The translations under genes were made by a program, and so were the position numbers. Below are positions 1 to 11,213 of a DNA stretch of 64,000 nucleotides, one piece after another. How positions within the stretch are numbered: position 1 is the stretch's first letter; the number at the start of each line of letters is the position of its first letter. The notes beneath the pieces are model-generated. The model searched no databases, had not been told where the DNA came from, and saw nothing but the letters and a program-made list of their open reading frames with translations. Source of the DNA: Eubacterium sp. (lineage in GTDB: Bacteria > Bacillota > Clostridia > Lachnospirales > Lachnospiraceae); the NCBI GenBank assembly GCA_017477505.1, contig JAFUVQ010000060.1:62001-126000 (forward strand). Direction: 5' to 3'.

Positions 1-315
1 ATTAAGGACGATATCGGCATATACCTGCATATTCTGCTTATGAAAAGCATTTATGGCAGCAAGATATTCCTTCTTGGTTCCGTATTTTGTAGCAACGCTG
101 CCCTTCTGGTTGAATTCACCCAGATCATAAAGGTCATATACTCCGTAGCCGGTGTCCTCCTTGCCTGCCGCACCTTTATATGCCGGCGGAAGCCATACAG
201 ATGTTACGCCCAGCTTGGCTAATTTTTCAGCTTCTTCAGCTGCAGTCTTCCACAGCTTGTCTGCCGCAGTTAAATACCACTCAAAATACTGCATCATTAA
301 TCCGTTATCTGACAT
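1..315 (-). CDS. alpha-amylase (GH13), N-terminal part only, runs off the window
   Basis: The first 105 codons of an intracellular GH13 alpha-amylase that hydrolyses alpha-1,4-glucans; the gene is cut by the window edge. The N-terminus has the family start 'LMMQYFEWYL', followed by the beta-1/beta-2 region with 'LGVTSVWLPPAYKG', 'GYGVYDLYDLGEF', 'KYGTKKEYLAAI' and 'VYADIVLN', the start of conserved region I. There is no signal peptide, which fits the cytoplasmic AmyS-type subgroup acting on intracellular glycogen or imported maltodextrin. The start is the ATG at 315, preceded by GGGAGG seven to eight bases upstream. Catalytic residues lie outside the window, so activity cannot be judged. Confidence 0.9.
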   Translation of the reverse strand, partial: MSDNGLMMQYFEWYLTAADKLWKTAAEEAEKLAKLGVTSVWLPPAYKGAAGKEDTGYGVYDLYDLGEFNQKGSVATKYGTKKEYLAAINAFHKQNMQVYADIVLN

Positions 316-396
316 ATCATTTCCTCCCATAATGTGACAGTTGATCATTTGCAGAAACCTATCCGATCAAGCATTTTCGCTACATGATCATTTTAA

Positions 397-1602
397 TTAC
401 ATTGCTTCAAGTGTTGTACGTATTGCCTTAATAAAGTTCTCTGTATTAAGAACTGTTACATCCTTCATTGATGTGATAAGTGCAAGGTCCTTGGTCATCT
501 GACCGCCTTCTATCGTATCTATGGTAGCCTTTTCAAGCTTATCTGCGAATTCAGAAAGTTCAGCGATTCCGTCGAGTTCGCCTCTCTTTCTGAGGGCACC
601 GGTCCATGCGAAGATAGTTGCTACAGGATTGGTTGATGTCTCCTCACCCTTAAGATGCTTGTAATAATGTCTCTGAACAGTTCCGTGAGCTGCTTCATAC
701 TCGTAGTAACCTTCAGGAGATACAAGTACTGATGTCATCATAGCCAGTGAACCGAAAGCTGATGAAAGCATATCACTCATAACATCGCCGTCGTAGTTCT
801 TGCAGGCCCAGATGAAACCACCCTTGGACTTCATGACTCTTGCTACCGCATCATCAATGAGTGTATAGAAATACTCAATACCGAGTTCGTCAAACTTCTC
901 TTTATATTCAGCATCGAATATCTCCTGGAAGATATCCTTAAATGTATGATCGTATTTCTTTGAAATTGTATCCTTTGAAGCAAACCAGAGAGTCTGCTTT
1001 GTATCTATAGCATAATTGAAGCAGCTTCTTGCAAAGCTTTCGATGGAACCTGTAAGGTTGTGCATACCCTGAACAATACCAGGACCGTCAAATTCATGTA
1101 CAAGAACACTATCTGTGCTTCCGTCTGCAGCTGTATATACAAGTTCAACCTTGCCCGGTCCCGGAATCTTCATCTCGCTTGCCTTATATACATCACCGTA
1201 AGCGTGTCTGGCTATAGTTATAGGCTTCTCCCAATTCCTTACACAAGGTTCTATTCCCTTTACTATAATAGGTGTCCTGAAAACAGTACCGTCGAGAATT
1301 GCTCTTATGGTTCCGTTCGGACTTTTCCACATTTCCTTAAGATTATATTCTTCTACTCTTGCAGCATTCGGAGTAATAGTTGCACATTTTACAGCAACGC
1401 CGTATTTCTTTGTTGCATAAGCAGAGTCAAATGTAACCTTGTCATCTGTCTCATTTCTATGCTCAAGTCCGAGATCATAATACTCAGTCTTAAGTTCAAT
1501 AAAAGGTGAAAGAAGTTCATCTTTGATAAGCTTCCAGAGAATTCTGGTCATCTCATCTCCATCCATCTCAACAAGCGGTGTAGTCATAACAATCTTTTCC
1601 AT
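397..1602 (-). CDS. icd: NADP-dependent isocitrate dehydrogenase
   Basis: Oxidative decarboxylation of isocitrate to 2-oxoglutarate with NADP+, in the cytoplasm. It supplies 2-oxoglutarate for glutamate synthesis in an anaerobe that usually runs an incomplete TCA cycle. The 401-residue length and motifs match the homodimeric 'eukaryote-like' IDH subfamily: '[11 protein letters not shown]' near the N-terminus, '[16 protein letters not shown]' (substrate-binding Ser/Asn/Arg), '[10 protein letters not shown]' (metal-binding Asp) and '[12 protein letters not shown]'. The open frame extends 51 codons further upstream, but that stretch has no IDH homology. A CGGAGG sits just before two adjacent ATGs (1605 and 1602); the second has the better spacing. 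It is divergent from the gene at 1821. Confidence 0.95.
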   Translation of the reverse strand: MEKIVMTTPLVEMDGDEMTRILWKLIKDELLSPFIELKTEYYDLGLEHRNETDDKVTFDSAYATKKYGVAVKCATITPNAARVEEYNLKEMWKSPNGTIRAILDGTVFRTPIIVKGIEPCVRNWEKPITIARHAYGDVYKASEMKIPGPGKVELVYTAADGSTDSVLVHEFDGPGIVQGMHNLTGSIESFARSCFNYAIDTKQTLWFASKDTISKKYDHTFKDIFQEIFDAEYKEKFDELGIEYFYTLIDDAVARVMKSKGGFIWACKNYDGDVMSDMLSSAFGSLAMMTSVLVSPEGYYEYEAAHGTVQRHYYKHLKGEETSTNPVATIFAWTGALRKRGELDGIAELSEFADKLEKATIDTIEGGQMTKDLALITSMKDVTVLNTENFIKAIRTTLEAM

Positions 1603-1820
1603 CATGTGCCTCCGAAAAACAAAATTCTTGATTATTTTATATACCTTGTGATACCCTTTACACGAACTTCTCTGTATGATATTCTCTTTTGCATATGTTC
1701 CTGTACGGCATATACAAAAAAAGGAACTCCTGGTAAGTTCATAAAACGCTATCCCCATAAGAATACCATAATTGGTTTAAAGATTCAACGTACTAAAGTA
1801 ATAAAAAGGACTTATAAAAA

Positions 1821-2288
1821 ATGCATTATACTGTAAGAAAAAACAAAACGACCCGCATTACATACCGTCTTGCGGCCGGCATCATCATAGTGGTTCCTGC
1901 CTGCGAAATCTGGGCTTTTATCATGGGATACGGAAGAGACAAAAAGCTCCTCTTCATAATATGCATACTGCTCATTCTGTACGGACTGTATCTTTTCCTG
2001 CATACATTCAGAAAAACCATGTATGACATAACCTATAATTTTGAAGAGGAAGGACTCAGGATCAGGCATGTCCGCGGCGAGACTGTATATCCCTATGATA
2101 AGATAGATGATGTTTCACTCATTACGCCGGAAGACCCCAACCAGTACAATATAATCAGTATCAGAACAGGAAAGGAAACCTTCGTGATTCCGTTTACACT
2201 GAAAAAAGCACAGTGCGATACAGTATACGAATTCCTCATGAGTCATGTGACCGCTGCCAAAATAGCGGATGATAACAGTCAGCAGTAA
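1821..2288 (+). CDS. small membrane protein with PH-like C-terminal domain, function unknown
   Basis: A 155-residue protein with two hydrophobic helices (about residues 17-36 and 43-62) followed by a soluble domain of about 85 residues. The soluble part ('YNFEEEGLRIRHVRGETVYPYDKIDDVSLI...') alternates beta strands in the way of bacterial PH-like (bPH) domains on short membrane anchors. No catalytic motif is visible and I do not recognise a named family. The start at 1821 is preceded by AAAGGA about ten bases upstream. It is transcribed alone, divergent from icd and convergent with gpmA; a strong hairpin follows at 2317-2350. Confidence 0.7.
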   Translation: MHYTVRKNKTTRITYRLAAGIIIVVPACEIWAFIMGYGRDKKLLFIICILLILYGLYLFLHTFRKTMYDITYNFEEEGLRIRHVRGETVYPYDKIDDVSLITPEDPNQYNIISIRTGKETFVIPFTLKKAQCDTVYEFLMSHVTAAKIADDNSQQ

Positions 2289-2316
2289 CCGTACATCATA
2301 CCGGTATCTATATAAC

Positions 2317-2350
2317 AAATCCCCGACCTGCTTACGCAGACCGGGGATTT
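2317..2350. terminator. bidirectional intrinsic terminator between convergent genes
   Basis: Stem AAATCCCCG / CGGGGATTT with an inner CTGC/GCAG helix and a TTAC tetraloop. It lies between the stop of the PH-like gene (2288) and the stop of gpmA (2366). The A/T ends can act as a U-tract in either direction. Confidence 0.8.
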
Positions 2351-2365
2351 ACTGTTTCTAAATTA

Positions 2366-3112
2366 TTACTGCTTCTTACCCTGATTAGCTACAGCTTCCA
2401 TCTTAGCCTTAAGAGCTTCCTGGTCGCCAAGGTAATAGTGGTTGATTGCATTGAAATTGTCATCGAACTCGTATACGAGCGGTGTACCTGTAGGTATGTT
2501 AACACCGATGATATCCTCATCTGAAATGTTATCAAAATACTTAACAAGTGCACGGAGTGAGTTACCGTGAGCAGCGATGATAACTCTCTTGCCGGCTTCC
2601 ATATCCTTCTTGATAACTTCATTGAAGAAAGGAACTGCTCTCTCGATAGTTATCTCAAGGCTCTCTGTAAGCGGAAGAACTGACTTGTCAACGTCTCTGA
2701 ACATATCCTGATTGATAGGTGCTCTCTCATCGCTTGGATCAAGTGGTGGAGGTGTGATATTGAAAGATCTTCTCCAGATCTTAACCTGCTCCTCACCGTA
2801 CTTCTCAGCTGTCTCTGACTTATTAAGGCCCTGAAGAGCACCGTAATGACGCTCATTCAGCTTCCAGCTCTTAACAACAGGAAGCCATGTTCTGTCCATC
2901 TCATCAAGAACATGATTAAGTGTATGGATTGCACGCTTAAGATATGAAGTATAGCAGATATCAAAATCATATCCTTCAGCCTTAAGAAGCTTTCCGGCAT
3001 TCTTTGCCTCCTCATGTCCTTTCTCACTAAGATCAACATCTGTCCAGCCTGTGAAGAGATTAAGCTTATTCCACTCACTCTCGCCATGACGGATCAATAC
3101 AAGTTTCATCAT
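2366..3112 (-). CDS. gpmA: 2,3-bisphosphoglycerate-dependent phosphoglycerate mutase
   Basis: Interconverts 3-phosphoglycerate and 2-phosphoglycerate in glycolysis through a phosphohistidine intermediate. The signature '[10 protein letters not shown]' with the catalytic His is at residues 6-15. Further family motifs are '[13 protein letters not shown]', '[19 protein letters not shown]', 'PPPLDPSD' and the second catalytic His in '[15 protein letters not shown]'. The length of 248 residues is typical of the dPGM class. Two ATGs are adjacent (3112, 3109); GGGGA lies about ten bases upstream of the first. A possible promoter (TTGCAA, 17-base spacer, TAACAT on the minus strand, 3181-3209) lies between this gene and atpC, so it is probably transcribed separately from the ATP synthase cluster. 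Confidence 0.97.
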   Translation of the reverse strand: MMKLVLIRHGESEWNKLNLFTGWTDVDLSEKGHEEAKNAGKLLKAEGYDFDICYTSYLKRAIHTLNHVLDEMDRTWLPVVKSWKLNERHYGALQGLNKSETAEKYGEEQVKIWRRSFNITPPPLDPSDERAPINQDMFRDVDKSVLPLTESLEITIERAVPFFNEVIKKDMEAGKRVIIAAHGNSLRALVKYFDNISDEDIIGVNIPTGTPLVYEFDDNFNAINHYYLGDQEALKAKMEAVANQGKKQ

Positions 3113-3240
3113 ATGTCTTTATTCCCCTTTCTATGAAAATGTATAAAAATGTTCTGTAATTTAAAACATACAGTGACTAAATGTTATCATATGTTCAGTA
3201 TTGTTGCAACTAATTATAGGATGCCTGATCATCTGTCATA

Positions 3241-3660
3241 CTAGAACATATTTCTCTCTTTAAGGCTCATTCTGGCTATGGAACGGCGGAGTCTGGCCTC
3301 TGCAAGATTATACTCAAATGAGTTCTGCTGCTGCTGTGAAAGAAGCTTTTCTCTCGCTCTTTCCTCATGTGCCCTGACTCTGGCTTCATCTATCTCATCA
3401 GGGTGTTCCGCCGCCTCTATCATAAGCATGACATCATTATTGTAGATACGAAGGAAACCGTTGGAAATTGATGCTTCCCTGTAATCCTTCTCGCCGGGCA
3501 CCCTGTATTTTATGATTCCCGGAACTACCGCCATAAATACATTCTGATGGTGTGCCAGTACTCCGTACATTCCACCCTCAGTCGGTATTATGAGCGACTC
3601 CAGTGGCCCTTCATAAAACATACTGTCCGCTTCAATTATATGTGCACTGAATTCCGACAT
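3241..3660 (-). CDS. atpC: F1Fo ATP synthase epsilon subunit
   Basis: Central-stalk subunit that couples gamma rotation to F1 and can inhibit ATP hydrolysis. Its 139 residues have the usual beta-sandwich ('IIEADSMFYEGPLESLIIPTEGG', 'YGVLAHHQN') followed by the helical hairpin ('EARVRAHEERAREKL...LRRSIARMSL'). It is the last gene of the cluster atpB-E-F-A-G-D-C. The ATG at 3660 follows GGAGAGATA. No clear U-tract terminator was found in the 128 bases between it and gpmA. Confidence 0.95.
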   Translation of the reverse strand: MSEFSAHIIEADSMFYEGPLESLIIPTEGGMYGVLAHHQNVFMAVVPGIIKYRVPGEKDYREASISNGFLRIYNNDVMLMIEAAEHPDEIDEARVRAHEERAREKLLSQQQQNSFEYNLAEARLRRSIARMSLKERNMF

Positions 3661-3717
3661 ATTATCTCTCCGTTAAATCAATGACCGGTGATTCATCCTG
3701 ATACAGGCCGAAAACAA

Positions 3718-6091
<2,374 letters not shown>

Positions 6092-6092
6092 A

Positions 6093-7838
6093 TCAGTTAT
6101 CCTCCATGAATTCCTTCGCTACCCTGATAATCTCCGCCTTATCTTCATCAGAAAGGACCTTGTCTTTTTCTATACGCTGCATGAGCAGTGGTTCAAATCT
6201 ATGAAAATGATGCAGGAGTTTTTCTCTCTTATCTACCACTTCTTCCACCGGAACCTCAAGGAATACCTTGCCTATGGCAGCAACAAGAGTTACCACCTGC
6301 TCCGAAAGTGAAAGAGGATTATTCTCTTTCTGGCGAAGCAGTCTCATCAGACCCTGGCCATACTTTAACTGTTTCTTGGTAGTATCATCCAGTTCACTTG
6401 AGAACTGAGTAAACACTTCCATCTCTCTGTACTGTGCAAGATCAAGACGAAGGCTTCCCGATGCCTTCTTCATGGCCTTGGTCTGTGCGGCGCCGCCTAC
6501 ACGCGAAACCGAAAGACCTACATTTACTGCCGGTCTCTGTCCGGTGAAGAACAGACTGCTCTCCAGGAATATCTGACCGTCTGTGATGGAAATGATATTT
6601 GTAGGAATATAAGCGGATACATCACCCGCCTGAGTCTCAACTATAGGCAGTGCCGTAAGGCTTCCGCCGCCCAGATCATCCGAAAGATGCGCCGAACGTT
6701 CAAGCAGTCTCGAATGGAGATAGAATACATCTCCCGGATATGCCTCACGCCCCGGTGACCTTTCAAGAAGGAGACTCATGGATCTGTATGCTATAGCATG
6801 CTTGCTGAGGTCATCATAAATGATAAGGACATCCCTGCCCTTATTCATGAAATACTCTCCAAGGGCTGTTCCCGCATATGGAGCTATATACTGTATAGGT
6901 GCAGTCTCTGCAGCGGATGCATTTACGATTATCGTATAATCCATGGCGCCCTTCTTCTCGAGAGAATGCCAGAGTCTTGCAACAGAACTTGCCTTCTGAC
7001 CTATTGCAACATATATACAGACAACATTCTTACCCTTCTGATTGATGATGGTATCCACAGCTATGGCCGTCTTGCCGGTCTGCCTGTCTCCTATTATGAG
7101 CTCTCTCTGACCTCTTCCTATAGGGAACATGGAGTCAATAGCAAGAAGCCCCGTATCCATAGGTTCATTTACAGGCTGTCTTGAAATAATGCCGGGAGCA
7201 GGACTTTCTATAGCCCTGTAGCCGTCCTCTGCTATAACGCCCTTGCCGTCCACAGGATTGCCCAGTGCATCTATGACTCTTCCGAGAAATGCATCGCCAA
7301 CAGGTATACCTGCTGTTTTCTTGGTCCTTCTGACACGGCTTCCCTCGGAAATATCATCATCGTCATTGAAAAGAATGGCTCCGACCTCATTTCGTCTCAG
7401 TTCCTGAACCATTCCTCTGGTACCGGTCTCAAATTCCACAATCTCACCGTAAGTAACATGATTAAGCCCGGTAAGGATGGCAATACCGTCACCGACAGTC
7501 TTTACCACACCCTCTTCGTAGGGAACCACTTCAAGAGACCAGCCGTCCACAGCCTGCTTAACCATACTGGTTACATTATCCGCATCACCGGTAACATGGG
7601 ACAGAACATCACGAAGCTGTTTCAGACGTCCCTTCGCGGACCAGTCGTAGGTTTCCGGACCGGCTTTAAGTCTGAAGCCCGATCTTACACTCTTATCTTC
7701 TACGAAGATTATCTTATAATCTTTATTGTATTTTCTCTTAAGAAATGCGCGGAATCTCTCCTCCTGCTCCGGTGATGGCGGAGTCAGAGCATAGAGATAC
7801 GCTTTATATTCAGAACTAACGTTACTGTTACTGCTCAT
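6093..7838 (-). CDS. atpA: F1Fo ATP synthase alpha subunit with N-terminal delta-C-like domain
   Basis: Regulatory F1 subunit. The body is a standard alpha subunit: '[11 protein letters not shown]', non-catalytic P-loop 'GDRQTGKTA' near residue 250, 'DDLSKHA' and the arginine-finger segment '[10 protein letters not shown]'. It is 581 residues long against about 500-510 normally. The extra 75-80 residues at the N-terminus match the C-terminal domain of the delta subunit (AtpH): '[20 protein letters not shown]', then '[13 protein letters not shown]', then '[10 protein letters not shown]', against the delta pattern 'D.SV..G..I.AG....D.S..GRL..L..VL'. No separate atpH lies between atpF and atpA. 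The start at 7838 has AAGGAGCTTAG and overlaps atpF by 11 bases, so the fusion is not a miscalled start. Confidence 0.95.
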   Translation of the reverse strand: MSSNSNVSSEYKAYLYALTPPSPEQEERFRAFLKRKYNKDYKIIFVEDKSVRSGFRLKAGPETYDWSAKGRLKQLRDVLSHVTGDADNVTSMVKQAVDGWSLEVVPYEEGVVKTVGDGIAILTGLNHVTYGEIVEFETGTRGMVQELRRNEVGAILFNDDDDISEGSRVRRTKKTAGIPVGDAFLGRVIDALGNPVDGKGVIAEDGYRAIESPAPGIISRQPVNEPMDTGLLAIDSMFPIGRGQRELIIGDRQTGKTAIAVDTIINQKGKNVVCIYVAIGQKASSVARLWHSLEKKGAMDYTIIVNASAAETAPIQYIAPYAGTALGEYFMNKGRDVLIIYDDLSKHAIAYRSMSLLLERSPGREAYPGDVFYLHSRLLERSAHLSDDLGGGSLTALPIVETQAGDVSAYIPTNIISITDGQIFLESSLFFTGQRPAVNVGLSVSRVGGAAQTKAMKKASGSLRLDLAQYREMEVFTQFSSELDDTTKKQLKYGQGLMRLLRQKENNPLSLSEQVVTLVAAIGKVFLEVPVEEVVDKREKLLHHFHRFEPLLMQRIEKDKVLSDEDKAEIIRVAKEFMEDN

Positions 7839-8316
7839 CTAAGCTCCTTTCGGCATCATCCAGGAATCTTTCATAAGTATCGGAAACATCCTCTCCCATG
7901 AGAAGCTTTGAAGCTGCATCCATGGCGAGATTCTTAATCTGGGCATTTGCATTCTCGAGAATTCTGTCACGCTCATCCTGTGCAGTACGTTTTGCTCTCT
8001 GAATGATCTCCTCTGCCTCCTGCTTTGCTTCCTTGATTCTGGCAGCATTTTCCTTTGAGACTTTCTCATCGGCCTCTTTCCTCATGGCACTGATCTCATC
8101 TTCTGCTGCGGCTATCTTCTCTTCATATTCCTTCTTTATAGCCTCGGCCTCTTCCTTGTCATGGACGCTGTCTTCTTTGGTTTTCTTGTAATCAGCCATT
8201 CTTTTGTCCATAAAATCTCTTACCGGCTTATATAAAATGAAATACAGGCCGAAGAAAAGAAGCACGAGATTGAACATATGAAGAAGTATCTGTTGAAAAT
8301 CTATATTTAGTGGCAT
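7828..8316 (-). CDS. atpF: F1Fo ATP synthase b subunit
   Basis: Peripheral-stalk subunit of Fo, 162 residues from the chosen start. A single N-terminal membrane helix ('[20 protein letters not shown]') is followed by a long charged coiled coil (about residues 40-140) and a short C-terminal segment. The frame is open 15 codons further upstream, but the ATG at 8316 has GGAGG seven bases before it and gives the normal length. The C-terminus is ordinary b, so the delta domain is not fused here as it is in mycobacteria. It overlaps atpA by 11 bases, which suggests translational coupling. Confidence 0.93.
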   Translation of the reverse strand: MPLNIDFQQILLHMFNLVLLFFGLYFILYKPVRDFMDKRMADYKKTKEDSVHDKEEAEAIKKEYEEKIAAAEDEISAMRKEADEKVSKENAARIKEAKQEAEEIIQRAKRTAQDERDRILENANAQIKNLAMDAASKLLMGEDVSDTYERFLDDAERSLDEQ

Positions 8317-8370
8317 TCCGGTTCCTCCAAATAATATCCTGTATGCATCTCCCGATGACATACTGACCCG

Positions 8371-8778
8371 TTACATGACGAATACAATAAGTATGGTAAC
8401 GATCAACGCATAAATAACAACAGTCTCTATGAATACGAGACCCAGCATAAGGGTTGTTCTTATCTTACCCTCTGCCTCCGGCTGACGGGCTATACCGTCA
8501 ACTGACTTAAAGATTGCCATACCCATGGCCAGCGCACCGCCAAGGGCACCGAGTCCGATTGCGATACCTGCTGCAAGCGCCTTTGTTCCTGTTTCAGATG
8601 CAGCCTCATTGATCACAGTTGTAGGATTCTCTTTATCTTCAACAGTCTGTTCCATAAGATTCTCAGGTCCGTCAATTCCTGCCGCTTCTGCCTTTTTTGC
8701 AGGAGCAAAAACTGCCAATGCAGCTGCCGCAAATGCTAAAAGTAAAAATGTTGCAATTTTTCTTTTCATTGTTTTCAT
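8371..8778 (-). CDS. atpE: F1Fo ATP synthase c subunit with signal-peptide-like extension
   Basis: Ion-carrying rotor ring subunit. The last 80 or so residues form the usual hairpin: glycine-rich helix 1 ('ALAAGIAIGLGALGGALAMG'), polar loop 'ARQPEAEGK' and helix 2 'LMLGLVFIETVVIYALI', with the ion-binding Glu in 'FIET'. Ahead of this is a 55-residue extension: a basic start, a hydrophobic Ala/Leu core, a possible cleavage site 'KAEAAG', and an acidic linker. Normal c subunits are 70-90 residues; this is 135. The helix-1 position that carries Gln in Na+-type rings appears to be Met, so proton use is more likely, but 'ET..IY' also resembles Na+-type rings. The start at 8778 was chosen because GAGG lies six bases upstream. 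Confidence 0.93.
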   Translation of the reverse strand: MKTMKRKIATFLLLAFAAAALAVFAPAKKAEAAGIDGPENLMEQTVEDKENPTTVINEAASETGTKALAAGIAIGLGALGGALAMGMAIFKSVDGIARQPEAEGKIRTTLMLGLVFIETVVIYALIVTILIVFVM

Positions 8779-8816
8779 ATCCATCCTCACTATTCTCATT
8801 TTAAAATGTATTTCTT

Positions 8817-9665
8817 TTAATTGCTCTCAGCCTTAAGCTCCGGCTGTTTATGCTTTTTCTCTTTAGGAGCCGTCTTCTCCGACACCTCTCCATAGTAGGT
8901 GGCTGTCAGCATCGTAAGTACGTATGCCTGGATTATGGCATGCATCAATGTGAACAGGATTCCCACTATCACAGGAAGTACAAATGAAAGCGTTATATAG
9001 TAATAAACAAGTTCCGTAACCAGCATTCCCGAGAGGAGTGCACCGAAAAGTCGGAAGCTCATGGATATAGGAAGCGAAAACTCCTTCAATGTTTTCAGAA
9101 GACCCTTAAATCCGTTGGATGTAATTCCTCCCAGCATGATGATGAGAAATGATGTTACACCCATGGCTATCGCCGCATTTATATCACAGAGCGGGGCCGG
9201 AAGTGTTATAACCTGCCCTTTTGTTCCGTTTACCTGAACTCCGAGAAGCTCAAACAGCGTTCCCAGGAAAATATATGTTCCGGCAGTAAATATATAACCT
9301 GCCACAGTACTGTATCTGTGCGGACTGTTGCTCCTCGCAAGCCCGGTGAAGAGATCCACCCAGGATTCGATGATCATCTGAAACTTTCCCGGTATCTCTT
9401 TAAATTTCGGAACTGCAAATATTCTTACCAATATAGCAAAGAGAAGTATCGCAGCCGACACGATATAAGCCGATATGAGGGATGGATTCACGGTTCGGAA
9501 CCCGAAGAGGTTCACTACATTGTCCTCGTGAAGAACTGCATCCTTCATGACCTCTCTGATGGTTTCCTCTTTCTCTCTGGTGCCCGTAAGAATGATACCT
9601 ACGAGAAGAATAACAAGAAGAGAAATGAAAATCGTCCAGGAGACAATCTTTCTTTTCTTACTCAA
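8817..9665 (-). CDS. atpB: F1Fo ATP synthase a subunit
   Basis: Membrane stator subunit with the ion half-channels, 282 residues. Five to six hydrophobic helices are visible. The essential Arg lies in 'PISMSFRLFGALLSGM', and the last helices ('PVIVGILFTLMHAIIQAYVLTML') carry the usual Gln and polar residues. The start codon is TTG at 9663-9665, with AAAGGAGGG seven bases upstream; no ATG in a sensible position competes. It is the first atp gene of the cluster; no atpI is present. DUF1846 ends only 14 bases upstream, so the atp genes probably belong to a longer transcript. Confidence 0.95.
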   Translation of the reverse strand: MSKKRKIVSWTIFISLLVILLVGIILTGTREKEETIREVMKDAVLHEDNVVNLFGFRTVNPSLISAYIVSAAILLFAILVRIFAVPKFKEIPGKFQMIIESWVDLFTGLARSNSPHRYSTVAGYIFTAGTYIFLGTLFELLGVQVNGTKGQVITLPAPLCDINAAIAMGVTSFLIIMLGGITSNGFKGLLKTLKEFSLPISMSFRLFGALLSGMLVTELVYYYITLSFVLPVIVGILFTLMHAIIQAYVLTMLTATYYGEVSEKTAPKEKKHKQPELKAESN

Positions 9666-9679
9666 ACAAATCCCTCCTT

Positions 9680-11164
9680 TTACTTATGGAAAAGCTTCTT
9701 GGTCTGGTAAACAGGCTCGCATGTCAGGTTCACGCCCAGTTTCTTAAATGTATTCTCATCAACGCTTGAGAGAATAACCGATGAATGAACTTCGCAGCCC
9801 TTCAGCTTGTCCAGCTGATCCATGGCTTTTCTTGTATTTTCATCCGTCCTTGCGCAGATGGTAAGGGCGATAAGAATCTCATCTATATGAAGTCTCGGAT
9901 TATGACCGCCGAGCCTTTCTGTCTTAAGGTGCATGATAGGCTCTATGATTTCAGGTGTAATGAGTTTTATGCTGTCATCAAGGCCTGCAAGAACCTTCAG
10001 TGAATTAAGAAGCATTGCTGATGAAGCTCCGAGAAGCTCGGAAGTCTTACCTGTTACTATCTTACCGTCAGGAAGCTCTATAGCCGCTGCCGGTTCACCT
10101 GTTATCTCAGCCTTGGTATTTGCAGCCGCAACTACCGGTCTGTCCTGAACGCCTATGCCGCTCTTCTCCATAAGGAGCTTGATCTTGTCGATCTCAGCTT
10201 CGGTACCGTTACCTTTTCTGAGCTCGCAGCGTGCCGCATAATATCTTCTGATGATTTCCTGATTGGATGCTGCCCTTACGACTTCATCATCCACTATGCA
10301 GTTACCTGCCATATTTACGCCCATATCCGTAGGTGACTTATATGGAGACTCGCCGTAAATCTTCTTAAACATTCCATTTAATACAGGGAATACTTCCACA
10401 TCACGGTTATAATTGACCGTGGTCTCGTTATACGCCTCAAGATGGAACGGATCGATCATGTTTATATCATTCAGATCTGCTGTTGCAGCTTCATATGCAA
10501 GATTTACCGGATGATTGAGAGGAATATTCCATATAGGGAAGGTTTCGAACTTTGCATATCCGGCATCTATACCTCTCTTATGCTCATTGTAAAGCTGTGA
10601 AAGACATACTGCCATCTTTCCGCTTCCCGGTCCCGGTGCCGTTACAACAACAAGTGAATGCTTTGTCTCAATATAATCATTTTTACCATAGCCCTCATCA
10701 CTGAGTATAAGCGGCACATTGCTCGGATATCCCGGAATGGAATAATGTCTGTAAACCTTAATTCCAAGAGCTTCAAGTCTCTTCTGATAATTAATCGCAC
10801 TTTCCTGACCTGCGAATCTGGTAAGAACCACACTTCCTATGTAAAGACCGTATCCACGGAAAGCGTCTATGAGGCGAAGTACATCCATATCATATGTTAT
10901 TCCAAGATCGCCTCTTACCTTATTCTTCTCGATATCACCTGCATTTATTACTATGACTATCTCAACATCTTCCTTAATCTGAACCAGCATATTTATCTTA
11001 CTGTCTGCAGCAAAGCCGGGAAGCACTCTCATCGCATGATAGTCATCGAAGAGTTTGCCGCCGAATTCGAGATAAAGCTTTCCACCGAATTTACCTATTC
11101 TTTCCTTGATATGCTCAGACTGCATCTTAAGGTATTTGTCATTATCAAAACCAACCTTGTTCAT
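9680..11164 (-). CDS. DUF1846 family protein
   Basis: A 494-residue cytoplasmic protein of the DUF1846 (UPF0371) family, recognised from its start 'KVGFDNDKYLKMQSEHIKER', 'FGGKLYLEFGGKLFDDYHA', the central 'APGPGSGKMAVCLSQLY' and 'NIPLNHPVNLAYEAATADL'. The glycine-rich segment 'TAPGPGSGKM' looks like a nucleotide- or phosphate-binding loop, but the biochemical role of the family is not established. It ends 14 bases before atpB and begins 49 bases after the antiporter, so the three are probably one transcription unit. Linkage to the ATP synthase cluster is the only functional clue here. Confidence 0.88.
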   Translation of the reverse strand: MNKVGFDNDKYLKMQSEHIKERIGKFGGKLYLEFGGKLFDDYHAMRVLPGFAADSKINMLVQIKEDVEIVIVINAGDIEKNKVRGDLGITYDMDVLRLIDAFRGYGLYIGSVVLTRFAGQESAINYQKRLEALGIKVYRHYSIPGYPSNVPLILSDEGYGKNDYIETKHSLVVVTAPGPGSGKMAVCLSQLYNEHKRGIDAGYAKFETFPIWNIPLNHPVNLAYEAATADLNDINMIDPFHLEAYNETTVNYNRDVEVFPVLNGMFKKIYGESPYKSPTDMGVNMAGNCIVDDEVVRAASNQEIIRRYYAARCELRKGNGTEAEIDKIKLLMEKSGIGVQDRPVVAAANTKAEITGEPAAAIELPDGKIVTGKTSELLGASSAMLLNSLKVLAGLDDSIKLITPEIIEPIMHLKTERLGGHNPRLHIDEILIALTICARTDENTRKAMDQLDKLKGCEVHSSVILSSVDENTFKKLGVNLTCEPVYQTKKLFHK

Positions 11165-11213
11165 CTTTTTTGTACCTCTTACTCTGATTGACGAATTACT
11201 ATAAAACTACTCT

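Noticed and set aside
1060-1509. 149-codon plus-strand ORF opposite icd
   Set aside because: Shadow of icd on the opposite strand, no homology or ribosome binding site. The same holds for most other open frames antisense to the genes listed.
1603-1758. 51-codon N-terminal extension of icd
   Set aside because: It lacks IDH homology and a ribosome binding site at the far start; CGGAGG sits before the adjacent ATGs at 1605/1602.
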